Below are positions 1-7,721 of a stretch of 64,000 bases of DNA, one piece after another; position 1 is the first letter of the stretch, and each line of letters starts with the position of its first letter. The DNA comes from Deltaproteobacteria bacterium. GTDB taxonomy: Bacteria; Desulfobacterota; Desulfobacteria; Desulfobacterales; Desulfatibacillaceae. The stretch spans positions 62,001 through 126,000 of the forward strand of contig JACRLG010000013.1 in NCBI GenBank assembly GCA_016235345.1. Direction: 5' to 3'. The notes under the pieces were generated by a model. It was not told the DNA's origin, searched no databases, and worked only from the letters and a program-made list of their open reading frames with translations. Position numbers and translations under genes: made by a program.

Positions 1-2
1 TC

Positions 3-284
3 ACCCCCAAAACCGCCCGGAAGCGCCGGGAGGACCTGATGGAAATCCAGGCTGACATCTCGGCTGAGCACAACCTGGCGCACCTGGATAAATCCATCGA
101 GGTGCTGGTCACCGGGGCGTCCGATGACCCGGATTTTCCCGTGCTTGGCCGCACAAGATTCCAGGCCCCGGACGTGGACGGGCTGGTCTTTCTTTCGGGA
201 AACCAGAAGCCCGTGGGTTCGGTGGTCAGGGCAAGGGTTGCGCGGGCCGAAACATACGATCTTTACGCTCATTGCGAGGAATAG
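3..284 (+). CDS. rimO: RimO, ribosomal protein S12 methylthiotransferase (C-terminal part)
   Basis: The reading frame is open from the left edge, so only about 93 residues of the protein are present. The start TPKTARKRREDLMEIQ fits the linker after the radical SAM core in RimO/MiaB enzymes. What follows is a TRAM-type RNA-binding domain (IEVLVTG, VLGRTRFQAPDVDG, GSVVRARVARAETYDLYA). RimO methylthiolates an aspartate of ribosomal protein S12. The 'apdvdG' region and the Y-D-L-Y-A ending favour RimO over MiaB. The stop codon TAG is followed directly by the ATG of the polyprenyl synthase, so the two genes are probably cotranscribed. The radical SAM part lies outside the window and cannot be checked. 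Confidence 0.85.
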   Translation, partial: TPKTARKRREDLMEIQADISAEHNLAHLDKSIEVLVTGASDDPDFPVLGRTRFQAPDVDGLVFLSGNQKPVGSVVRARVARAETYDLYAHCEE

Positions 285-1265
285 ATGAAACCGCTTAAGG
301 AACGGATTCTTACGGGCGCGGCGGCGGATCTTGCCGCCATAGAAAAGGCCCTGGCCGACAATTTGAACCCATATCTCGATCTTTGCCGCACGGTGGCCCA
401 TCACATCCTCTTTGCGGGCGGAAAGCGCATGAGGCCGCTTCTTATGGTGCTTGCGGCCAAAGCCTGCGGATCGGGCGGCCCGGAAGCGGTGCGGCTTTCA
501 ACGGTTTTCGAGTACCTTCACGCGGCGAGCCTCCTTCACGACGACGTTGTGGACGACTCGGCCCTTCGCCGGGGCAAGCCTGCCGCACACACCCTGCACG
601 GGGCGGCAGTCACTGTTCTGGTGGGCGATTTCCTGCTGGCCCGCACCTGCTCCATTGCAACCGAAACCGGGGTTCTGCCCATAATCCAGACCATCACCGA
701 CATAACGGGCATAATGAGCGAAGGCGAGATTATGCAGCTTGTGGGCAAAGGCGACGTCAAACGCACCGAGGCCGACTACCTGGATACCATCGAGCGCAAG
801 ACCGCCGTGCTTCTGGCGGCAGCCTGCAAGGTGGGCGGGCTTTTCGCCGGGGCGGACGGGGCGCGGGTGAAAAACCTCTGGAATTTCGGAATAAACCTTG
901 GAATCGCATTCCAGATGGCCGACGACCTTCTCGATTACACTGGAGACACGAAGTCTACCGGAAAGCCAGTGGGAACGGACCTTAGGGAGGGCAAGCTGAC
1001 CCTGCCTCTCATATACGCCCTGGAAAAGGCCGAGACGTCCGAACGCGATGAAATCATACGCATAATAGGGCAGGGCGGCTTTTCGGATGACGAGTTCGGG
1101 CTCGTGCTTTCTGCGGTGAAGCGCCACGGGGGCCTTGATTACACCCTTCTGTCGGCCCGGAAACACGCGGAAAAGGCCAAGGAGCTTCTTGCCGGTTTTC
1201 CCGACAACGACGGAACAAGGCTTTTATCGCTTCTGGCTGATTACTCGGTGGAGAGAAAAAGCTGA
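285..1265 (+). CDS. ispB: Polyprenyl diphosphate synthase (IspB-type)
   Basis: This is a trans-type prenyl diphosphate synthase of 326 residues, normal for the family. It condenses isopentenyl diphosphate with an allylic diphosphate. The first aspartate-rich motif is DDVVDD (residues 86-91) followed by RRGKPAAH. The second is DDLLDYTGD (213-221). GGKRMRP (45-51) binds the diphosphate. There is no bulky aromatic pair just before the first motif, as in long-chain synthases, so the product is probably the octa- or longer prenyl tail of menaquinone. Chain length is an inference. The gene starts directly at the stop codon of rimO. Confidence 0.88.
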   Translation: MKPLKERILTGAAADLAAIEKALADNLNPYLDLCRTVAHHILFAGGKRMRPLLMVLAAKACGSGGPEAVRLSTVFEYLHAASLLHDDVVDDSALRRGKPAAHTLHGAAVTVLVGDFLLARTCSIATETGVLPIIQTITDITGIMSEGEIMQLVGKGDVKRTEADYLDTIERKTAVLLAAACKVGGLFAGADGARVKNLWNFGINLGIAFQMADDLLDYTGDTKSTGKPVGTDLREGKLTLPLIYALEKAETSERDEIIRIIGQGGFSDDEFGLVLSAVKRHGGLDYTLLSARKHAEKAKELLAGFPDNDGTRLLSLLADYSVERKS

Positions 1266-1316
1266 TGAAAAAAACAGGCCATAGGCACTCATATCATGTG
1301 ATCTGATGCGATTCTT

Positions 1317-1910
1317 TTACATGTAACAAAGGTAAGGTGCAATTATCGGATATCCTCCAAACAAAAAAAGACCAATAAATGGCAAAAAAACAATGGTAAC
1401 GCTACGTTTTTTTGGTACATCATATTTCCATATTAAAATAAGGCAATATGATATGAGCCAGTAAAAACATATTGATATTGCTATAAAACGTGGTAGATTA
1501 ATTGAAAATATTAATAATACGAAAGTTAATCCCCATAAGACAGCAGAAAAATAACACAAAGATAAGAAAGGGAAAATGAAATTTATGAAGTTTATATTGT
1601 TTTTTATACCTGAGAACGAATATATTAGAAATAAATAAACTATATTTATCGCAATTAACCAAATGCAATGTCCGAAAGATGAGTAATAAAAAACTATAAA
1701 AGTAGCAAATATCATTTTTGTTATTCCATGCCAACTATCAAAAAAATTAATGATGCCATATGGATTACTAATCTCTATAAAAGCATGTCCCCTATATATT
1801 GAAAAAGCTAATGAAATAATAAGAATTATGTACGTCAACAATTTATTTTTTTCGGCATAAGTATACAAAAATTTAATTGGAAAAATATGCTCAATTATTG
1901 TATTTTTCAT
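1317..1910 (-). CDS. Hypothetical multi-spanning membrane protein (AT-rich)
   Basis: 197 residues, almost wholly hydrophobic, with five to six predicted membrane spans and little soluble loop. I do not recognise a family. The base composition is far more AT-rich than the neighbouring genes, and codons such as ATA and AAT dominate, which suggests recent acquisition. It lies just downstream of the next AT-rich gene on the same strand and may be cotranscribed with it. Function unknown. Confidence 0.55.
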   Translation of the reverse strand: MKNTIIEHIFPIKFLYTYAEKNKLLTYIILIISLAFSIYRGHAFIEISNPYGIINFFDSWHGITKMIFATFIVFYYSSFGHCIWLIAINIVYLFLIYSFSGIKNNINFINFIFPFLSLCYFSAVLWGLTFVLLIFSINLPRFIAISICFYWLISYCLILIWKYDVPKKRSVTIVFLPFIGLFLFGGYPIIAPYLCYM

Positions 1911-1950
1911 TTATAGTCACCTATTATGATTGTTAACTCATTAAACAAAC

Positions 1951-2457
1951 CTAACTATAAGACCAATAAATATAAATTTTGCCTTGCTGTGGAGAAAAAT
2001 ATATTTTGTATCGGCATTCATCTGATAATTCCTTTTCATATAAATCGCCAGCTGTTATTTTATCAATATCCCACCATTCAAGATATTTTCCATTTACTTC
2101 TTGTTTGAATCTAATTTTACGATAGTCATATGAATTGACTTTGATCATATCATCCTTGGATAATATTTTTATTTCGTTATTTCCAATTTTATTATGTACA
2201 GCCCCATCGTTAAAAATTTTATTTTTGTAGTTGTTCATCTGATTATTATTTACCTTAATAGCTGCAAACATCCATTTGGAAAAAAATCCACCACTGCTAT
2301 ATGCTATAAATTTTTCATAAGAATCGACTGTTGGGATTCCATATTTTTCAAGTTTATAGTTAAGCAAAACAGGCCACTTGTAAAAGAGATAGAATAATAA
2401 AATCAATACAGTAATTGCAGTTAAAATGCAGGCCAATATATTCCGCAGAATTGTCAT
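1951..2457 (-). CDS. Hypothetical membrane-anchored protein (AT-rich)
   Basis: 168 residues with one N-terminal membrane segment (about residues 8-27, ILACILTAITVLILLFYLFY), then a polar domain rich in Lys, Asn and Tyr that should lie outside the cytoplasm. No family recognised. It shares the low GC of the following membrane protein gene, and the two form an AT-rich pair between ispB and a GC-rich glycosyltransferase gene. The start is the first ATG of a frame that begins next to the neighbouring gene's stop. Confidence 0.55.
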   Translation of the reverse strand: MTILRNILACILTAITVLILLFYLFYKWPVLLNYKLEKYGIPTVDSYEKFIAYSSGGFFSKWMFAAIKVNNNQMNNYKNKIFNDGAVHNKIGNNEIKILSKDDMIKVNSYDYRKIRFKQEVNGKYLEWWDIDKITAGDLYEKELSDECRYKIYFSPQQGKIYIYWSYS

Positions 2458-2473
2458 TTACATCCGATCACAT

Positions 2474-3673
2474 TCAGCCTTCCAGAAGGCGCGTCAAGGC
2501 GGCGAAAACGGATTCGGGCGTGATGGCCTTCATGCAGTCGGCCCTGGTGCAGGGGGTTTTTCTGTGGTTGAAGGCCGAAAGGCAGGGGCTGCACGAAAGC
2601 CCGGCTGAGAGGCAGACCGTCTTTTTTCCGAGCGGCGCGTATAGCACCGGGGTTTCCGGGCCGAACAGGGCCACCGTGGGGGTGTCGGTTGCGCCCGCGA
2701 AATGCGCGGCACCGGAATCCGCCGTAATAATGGCCTGGGACATCGACAAAAGCGCCAGAAGCTCGGAAAAGCTGGTGCGGCCCGTGAGGTCCGCCCTTCG
2801 GTCCCTTGGAAGCCCCTCGGAAAGCTCAAAGCCCAGATTTCTCGATTCGGGCGGCCCGGTAATCACGATCATGGCGTCCAGATTTTCCAGGATCATGTTC
2901 CCCAGCCGCACGAAGTGCTCCAAAGGCCAGGCCCTTATGGGCAGGAGGTTTCCGGCTCCGGGATTGAGCACGATCACGTGCCGGGCGGCCCTTTGGGGGC
3001 ACAGGTCGTAGAGCCTCTCCCTGACTTTTGCCAGCACGGCAGGATCGGGCGAAAGCGGCGGAATCGGCAGGGGGTCGGCGATGGCCTCCTTCAAAAGGGG
3101 AGTCTGGCCGGTTTTTGAAAGCGACAGCACCTGGGCCAGGAAATTTTTCGACATGTGCTGGTGGCAGTTGTAAAAAACCGGGTGGGTCAGAAGCCGCCCC
3201 CGGTAAAGCCCCTCCTGGTGAAAGACCGAAAAGCCCACCCGATGCGCGGCCCCGGTACAGAAGGACAAAAGGGCCGAAAACCGCGCGAAAAGCTCGAAAT
3301 CGAACACCGTGTCTATTTCGAGCGCCCGGAGCCGGGCCACCGCCTTTGCCCCGGAGGACAGGAAGGCGGAGAAGCCCCCTGCGTCTATGGTGACCACGTT
3401 TTGGGGCGGAACAAGGCCCAGGGCGTCCGCTATTTGCCGGTTATGGGCAAGGGTGAGCCAGAAAAGTTCGCAGGATGGATGGTCCTTTTTGAAGCACGAC
3501 ACGGCGGGCTGCGCCAGGACGACGCTTCCCATCTCGGAAAGCTGGATAAAAAGCGCCCGTCGCGGCTCCTTGGGCGGGGCCTTGGCCGGAGACAGGAGGC
3601 CAAACCCGCTCGCCACGGCGCATCCGGGCGCGCCCACGAATCTGTCTATGGCGCGGAAAAGGTCGGGATTCAT
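2474..3673 (-). CDS. Glycosyltransferase family 9 (heptosyltransferase-like)
   Basis: 399 residues with the GT-B layout of family 9, which transfers ADP-heptose or related sugars to LPS core. The N-terminal half has ALFIQLSEMGSVVLAQPAV, like the 'IRLSSLGDVVLALP' start of heptosyltransferases. The C-terminal half has VIVLNPGAG (about 243-251), VITGPPES and the nucleotide-sugar motif ITADSGAAHFAGATDTPTVALFGPETP (about 327-353), with the conserved D-S-G-x-x-H. A cysteine-rich tail (LSCSPCLSAFNHRKTPC) resembles the C..PC..R..C pattern seen in several family 9 proteins. The acceptor is unknown. It is a single gene on the minus strand, 116 bp from the AT-rich pair. Confidence 0.82.
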   Translation of the reverse strand: MNPDLFRAIDRFVGAPGCAVASGFGLLSPAKAPPKEPRRALFIQLSEMGSVVLAQPAVSCFKKDHPSCELFWLTLAHNRQIADALGLVPPQNVVTIDAGGFSAFLSSGAKAVARLRALEIDTVFDFELFARFSALLSFCTGAAHRVGFSVFHQEGLYRGRLLTHPVFYNCHQHMSKNFLAQVLSLSKTGQTPLLKEAIADPLPIPPLSPDPAVLAKVRERLYDLCPQRAARHVIVLNPGAGNLLPIRAWPLEHFVRLGNMILENLDAMIVITGPPESRNLGFELSEGLPRDRRADLTGRTSFSELLALLSMSQAIITADSGAAHFAGATDTPTVALFGPETPVLYAPLGKKTVCLSAGLSCSPCLSAFNHRKTPCTRADCMKAITPESVFAALTRLLEG

Positions 3674-3769
3674 GCGGCCCTTTTAGCACAGGCGTAAAAT
3701 TTTGCAAGAAGGCCGTGATTTTTTGAGTACGGATCAAAGCCGGGCCTTTGCGGGCGGCTCAAAAAGGAT

Positions 3770-3798
3770 TTGACAGCGCACGCGGCGTTTGTTAAAGG
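3770..3798 (+). promoter_or_regulatory. Probable sigma70 promoter of tRNA-Glu
   Basis: A perfect -35 box TTGACA (3770-3775) is followed, 17 bp later, by a weak -10 (TAAAGG, 3793-3798). The predicted start near 3805 lies about 20 bp before the tRNA. Confidence 0.5.
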
Positions 3799-3825
3799 CA
3801 GGAGACTTTTTACGGGTGCGCTTAA

Positions 3826-3901
3826 GGTCCCATCGTCTAGCGGCCCAGGACATCGCCCTCTCACGGCGGAGACAGGGGTTCGATTCCCCTTGGGACTACC
3901 A
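3826..3901 (+). tRNA. tRNA-Glu (CTC)
   Basis: The cloverleaf can be drawn by eye: acceptor GGTCCCA/TGGGACT (first pair G-U), D arm, anticodon stem CGCC/GGCG around the loop CTCTCAC with anticodon CTC, T arm AGGGG-TTCGATT-CCCCT, discriminator A and an encoded CCA. It closely resembles bacterial tRNA-Glu. It reads GAG codons. Confidence 0.95.
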
Positions 3902-3912
3902 AATAAGATCAA

Positions 3913-3943
3913 GGGGTTACCGGTTATCCGGTAGCCCCTTTTT
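3913..3943 (+). terminator. Rho-independent terminator of tRNA-Glu
   Basis: Stem GGGGTTACCGG / CCGGTAGCCCC (one mismatch) with loop TTAT, followed by TTTTT. It lies 11 bp after the tRNA. Confidence 0.85.
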
Positions 3944-4015
3944 CGTTGCGCGTGTTGCTCTCGCGTGCTTATCCCGGCGCAGTGTCGCCCGGCCTCATGC
4001 CCGCCGGGGGGGCCC

Positions 4016-4609
4016 TCAACTGGATTCAATCATCCTGTTTGCTGCGCGGTTCCTTTCGGCCAGCGATTTCAGCAGGCCCTCCACTTCCCTGGGATCGCGC
4101 ACGTCCATGAAAAGAACGTCCGTCACCACGTTTCCGTCGCCGTCCGTTCCGCCGTCCTCGTATAATATGTGGCCGGTGCCGTCTCGCTTTTCCTTGCGTA
4201 TCAGCCTGGTGAAGGATTCCGGCAAAAGGCTTTGAACGGTCCTTGTCCTGCCGTCCGTTATGATCATTGCCCGCTTGTCGGTTATGGCGTAGATGGTTTT
4301 GAAGGCCCTGCGGTGGCTTCGCAGGGGCGCGGAGAGCATTCCTAAGCCGATCAGTATGAAGGGCAGGCCGAAAAGCGGAAAAAGCGACGGAATCCCCTGG
4401 CTGAAATCCGGCATTTTGAACCCTGCGGCCCCGGCGGTCCAGAAAAACGTGAAGGCCGTCCAAGGAATTGCGAACAGGAACTTTCCCAGGGTTCCGGGCG
4501 AGAAATACCTTGGCACAGGCTGTTCGTACCATTCGATCTTCTCGCCCGGCTCAAGCTCCCGCCTCACCAGATCGTACATTTCCCTCGAAACCATAGGCCC
4601 TGTGTTCAT
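4016..4609 (-). CDS. Hypothetical membrane protein, bacterial-PH-like
   Basis: 197 residues. The N-terminus (REMYDLVRRELEPGEKIEWYEQPVP) looks like the start of bacterial PH-domain membrane proteins, where 'L.pGE.i.w...P' precedes two membrane spans. Two spans follow (about 43-62 and 72-96), and then a soluble part with YAITDKRAMIITDG, as in the bPH2/YdbS-like 'yalTd.Rl.i..G' pattern. The rest is charged and ends near the tRNA terminator. The assignment is by pattern only, and no biochemical role can be given. Confidence 0.65.
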   Translation of the reverse strand: MNTGPMVSREMYDLVRRELEPGEKIEWYEQPVPRYFSPGTLGKFLFAIPWTAFTFFWTAGAAGFKMPDFSQGIPSLFPLFGLPFILIGLGMLSAPLRSHRRAFKTIYAITDKRAMIITDGRTRTVQSLLPESFTRLIRKEKRDGTGHILYEDGGTDGDGNVVTDVLFMDVRDPREVEGLLKSLAERNRAANRMIESS

Positions 4610-4655
4610 GCGCCCCCCAATTGCGCTGTCATCATGGCTGAAAACGGATACCGGC

Positions 4656-5528
4656 CTAAACCTCTGTCGGGGTCGGGCCGTATTGCTTGACCGGCAATTC
4701 TTCGGAGGAAATTTCCTCTGTCGGCTGCGGATATCTCTTGTAGTCGAGGCTCAAGAAATATAGTGTAAATACAACTATGTAACCGTAATAAACAAAATTG
4801 AAAAATACACCAAGTGCGATGGATATCTCCATGTTATATTGGAGCAAAAATGAGGGCGTGTGACCGCCGTCAGGCCCCATATCAGGCGCGGCTATAAGCA
4901 ATAATACAATAAAAGGCACATAACAAAGTAAAAATAAAAAATGGATTGCAAAAAGATTGCCAGCCACGCTCCACCAATTTCCCTTTACAATGGATTTGCT
5001 GTATTTAAATGCTGCAAACCCTGATTTTCCACGGAGACAGACGGCAAATATACAGGCGAAAAAAAATACAAAAAATATGAATGCCGGAATCATGAATAGA
5101 ATCAGAAGCGGATAGAATGCGATAAAAAATAAAAATCCAGTCCAAACTCCTGGTAACAAACGATAGAAACCATACTTTAATGAAGCTCCAATAGTTATTA
5201 TTTTTCCTTGAATTGTCTGTTCTGTCAAGTATATTATAGAAAGAATTATGGCCAACGGCAATATTATACAAATAACAATAAATATTGCAAATATCGGCCA
5301 TAATTTTGAAAAATCAAAATCATCAAAATTAATATTCATACCAATATTTTTAAATAAAACTAAAACAATAAACGGACACACTACGTTTAAAAAAATCGGC
5401 AGAAGAAATATCTGCCAGAATCTGTCGCGGCACAACCGTATTCCTAACTTCAAAATATCACCTAATCCTACCCCTGCCAGCATTTGAGGGTTGATGTAAG
5501 GAGCCTGATTTTGTTCTGCCTGTTCCAT
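4656..5528 (-). CDS. Hypothetical polytopic membrane protein
   Basis: 290 residues from the ATG at 5528, chosen because GGAGG lies a few bases before it; the upstream ATG at 5576 has none. After a short polar N-terminus there are about six long hydrophobic segments, the first at IFLLPIFLNVVCPFIVLVLF. The C-terminal tail is acidic and proline-rich. The overall shape resembles membrane proteins of the DUF4013 type, but I cannot confirm that. GC content drops inside the membrane part. The neighbour upstream is a secreted hypothetical on the same strand. Confidence 0.6.
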   Translation of the reverse strand: MEQAEQNQAPYINPQMLAGVGLGDILKLGIRLCRDRFWQIFLLPIFLNVVCPFIVLVLFKNIGMNINFDDFDFSKLWPIFAIFIVICIILPLAIILSIIYLTEQTIQGKIITIGASLKYGFYRLLPGVWTGFLFFIAFYPLLILFMIPAFIFFVFFFACIFAVCLRGKSGFAAFKYSKSIVKGNWWSVAGNLFAIHFLFLLCYVPFIVLLLIAAPDMGPDGGHTPSFLLQYNMEISIALGVFFNFVYYGYIVVFTLYFLSLDYKRYPQPTEEISSEELPVKQYGPTPTEV

Positions 5529-5642
5529 TGAATTCCTCCGGTCAGTATTGATGTTGTTTGATTTCGTAGGCTGCAAAAGCCTTCCAGCATTGCAGGCCGA
5601 GGGAAATCACGCCGACCCGCGATGCTGTATGTTTCAACTCAT

Positions 5643-6656
5643 TCAATTCCCTGCTCCGCATGCCTGTTGAATATAGCCAAGAAACTCCGCAGGCATGTCG
5701 AAATAAGTGAAACCTTCTGGCGCGGCGAATTCCGCTTCCGGGATCACTTTCCTCTCTATTTTAACAACCTTCTTGAAATACTTCCACTTCTTGCTGTCCT
5801 GCCAGGCAAGCGGCCAGCCTTGGCCGTAGAGTTCCATAACCTCGACCGGGAGTTTTCCGATACTGAAATACAGAAAGCTTATCCCTTCCTGGTAGTTCTT
5901 CATCACGTCAGCATATTGGCGCAGGTTTAGGGCCGACCCCGGAAAGGCGTCTTTGGCGATCCAAATCCTCCATTCATCAACCCCGTCAAATGATACGTCA
6001 ATTCCTTCTGCGGCAAGTCCGGCGAAAACCTTTTCCTGGCCGGATTTTTTGATAGCCACCAGGGGCGCGGGCCGCCCGGCGTCCCTGGCGTATCCGCCCA
6101 TATAGTGATATGCGCTTTGCCTTACGGCCTCGCGTTGATCTTCCGGAAGAGATGCCAGTTCATCTGCCAAGCGCTGTTGGGAGTCGTGAAAAATTTTCAC
6201 GACAACATCGGAGAGATTCCGGATTGGACCTTTCCAATACTGCTTCTTTTCCATTGAAACGTATGTCAACTCGCCTGTGGCAACGTGAAGAATGATTCGA
6301 TCACCATTGGGGTCGCCCTCAGGTTCCAGACGGACCTGGTTATTCTGTACATAGGTTACAAAAGGCTTGCCTCCCCGCGCCGACGCTTCCGTTATAACCC
6401 AGCCCGTCCCAACGTTATCGCCGTTATCTGCAATTGCAATGGGCGTTCCTTCATCCTTTTCCACCCTGTCCAACCGGTTTGGGGGAAAACCGACTACCCC
6501 GCCTGACTGCTCGCACTTGATCATGCCGTCTTCTTCCCAAACCTTGGGAGAGATCATGATCTCGCCGCTTTTCAGGAATATGGTGTCGCCGAATGCCGAG
6601 GCGGCAAACACAAGGGCCAGGGCCATAACCAGCGCAAAAGCGTAAGTCCTCTTCAT
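5643..6656 (-). CDS. Hypothetical secreted protein
   Basis: 337 residues when started at the ATG at 6656, which gives a clean signal peptide (MKRTYAFALVMALALVFAASAFG). A longer frame reaching 6956 has no such start. The mature N-terminus DTIFLKSGEIMISPKVWEEDGMIKCE fits the 'GDtIyLKnG..i.g..w.edg' motif common in deltaproteobacterial periplasmic proteins. The rest is a mixed alpha/beta domain without cysteines typical of cofactor binding. Function unknown. The gene is divergent from the FadR-type regulator, and about 250 bp of DNA between them holds the FadR-like operator. Confidence 0.65.
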   Translation of the reverse strand: MKRTYAFALVMALALVFAASAFGDTIFLKSGEIMISPKVWEEDGMIKCEQSGGVVGFPPNRLDRVEKDEGTPIAIADNGDNVGTGWVITEASARGGKPFVTYVQNNQVRLEPEGDPNGDRIILHVATGELTYVSMEKKQYWKGPIRNLSDVVVKIFHDSQQRLADELASLPEDQREAVRQSAYHYMGGYARDAGRPAPLVAIKKSGQEKVFAGLAAEGIDVSFDGVDEWRIWIAKDAFPGSALNLRQYADVMKNYQEGISFLYFSIGKLPVEVMELYGQGWPLAWQDSKKWKYFKKVVKIERKVIPEAEFAAPEGFTYFDMPAEFLGYIQQACGAGN

Positions 6657-6855
6657 GATGGGCCTTTCATGTGTGGCATCATAAGGGCATGAATATTCCC
6701 GGATGAAAGGGAACCGCAGTGCGTAAAAAGATCCCTGCCTTGTAGTTGTTATGGTAAAGTCATCTACTACATTCGAAATTGAAATAGCAACTTCTTTGCT
6801 ACTCCATCTCCCCGACAGGTCCATATTTTTGCACCGCCCGTCGCCGGATTTCCCC

Positions 6856-6884
6856 TTGACAAAAGGCCCCTCCAACTGGTATGA
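6856..6884 (+). promoter_or_regulatory. Predicted sigma70 promoter of the fadR-like gene
   Basis: -35 TTGACA (6856-6861), an 18-bp spacer, then TATGAC (6880-6885) as -10. The -10 lies inside the FadR-like operator, so the bound regulator would block RNA polymerase. Confidence 0.5.
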
Positions 6885-6899
6885 CCTCTTACCAGTTGG
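6872..6899 (+). promoter_or_regulatory. FadR-like operator (palindrome)
   Basis: A 10-bp arm CCAACTGGTA is repeated in inverted order as TACCAGTTGG around an 8-bp centre. Within it AACTGGTATGACCTCTT (6874-6890) matches the 17-bp FadR site of enterobacteria (A-N-C-T-G-G-T-C-N-G-A-C-C-N-G-T-T) at nearly all positions. The right edge runs into the Shine-Dalgarno of the regulator gene, so autoregulation is the simplest reading. Confidence 0.7.
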
Positions 6900-6907
6900 G
6901 AGGAAAA

Positions 6908-7612
6908 ATGAACGTCGAAAACGGCAAAAAGCTGATGCGCCCGGCGGAGGCGGCAAGGGAGCACATTCTGTCGGGTATCCTCTCAGGGGCCTATGCGCCG
7001 GGGTCGAACCTGCCGCCCGAACGCGACCTTTCCGTGATAGTAGGCGTCACACGCCCGACCCTCAGGGAAACCCTCCGGGGGCTGGCCTCCGAGGGCTGGC
7101 TTTCCATCCGCCAGGGAAAGCCAACGGTTGTGAACGATTACTGGAAGGACGGCGGCCTTCGGCTTCTGTCGGCAATGGCCCGGTATTTCCGGTATCTGCC
7201 GCCCGATTTTGTGGGGCACCTTCTCAATCTGCGGCTCGATCTCATTCCGGCGATGGCGGTGCGGGCCGCGAAAAACTGCCCCCAGGCCCTTTTGCTGCAT
7301 CTTGGAAAGGCGAGGAATCTTCCGGGCGACTCGGAGGCATATACGGCCTTTGACTGGGAGCTTCAGCGGCTCATGGCAGAACATTCGGGCAATCCCCTGT
7401 TCAGCATGATCGTGAACGATTTTTCCGAGGTGTTCATGGCCCTGGCCCGCTCCTATTTCGAGACCGAGGGGGGCAGGGCGTCTTCCGCAGTCTATTACCG
7501 GGAGCTTCTGGCGGCCATCGAAAATGGAAATCCCGAACTGATCGCGGCCACCGTAAGAAAGGTCATGCTGGAAAGCCTTTTTCTATGGCAGGCGCTCCAG
7601 CCCAATCAGTAA
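6908..7612 (+). CDS. FadR-type GntR-family transcriptional regulator
   Basis: 234 residues from the ATG at 6908, which is preceded by GGGAGG. The N-terminal winged helix has LPPERDLSVIVGVTRPTLRE and GWLSIRQGKPTVVNDYW, very close to E. coli FadR (PAERELSELIGVTRTTLRE, GWLTIQHGKPTKVNNFW). The C-terminal all-helical domain follows FadR through to the end (SGNPLFSMIVNDF, YYRELL..IENG). E. coli FadR binds long-chain acyl-CoA and releases DNA; the same effector is inferred here. It precedes genes for an alkyl-DHAP-synthase-like enzyme, a glycerol-3-phosphate dehydrogenase and a kinase, in the same direction, so it may link acyl-CoA supply to glycerolipid synthesis. Confidence 0.85.
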   Translation: MNVENGKKLMRPAEAAREHILSGILSGAYAPGSNLPPERDLSVIVGVTRPTLRETLRGLASEGWLSIRQGKPTVVNDYWKDGGLRLLSAMARYFRYLPPDFVGHLLNLRLDLIPAMAVRAAKNCPQALLLHLGKARNLPGDSEAYTAFDWELQRLMAEHSGNPLFSMIVNDFSEVFMALARSYFETEGGRASSAVYYRELLAAIENGNPELIAATVRKVMLESLFLWQALQPNQ

Positions 7613-7721
7613 CAATGTTGTTGATGAAGCGCCTCTTGGGCGACCGTCGGCCGCCCCTACGATTGTCGGGAAAACAAATTTCCACATTTTATTTCAACTA
7701 TTTTACAGGGAGGGTTTCCAC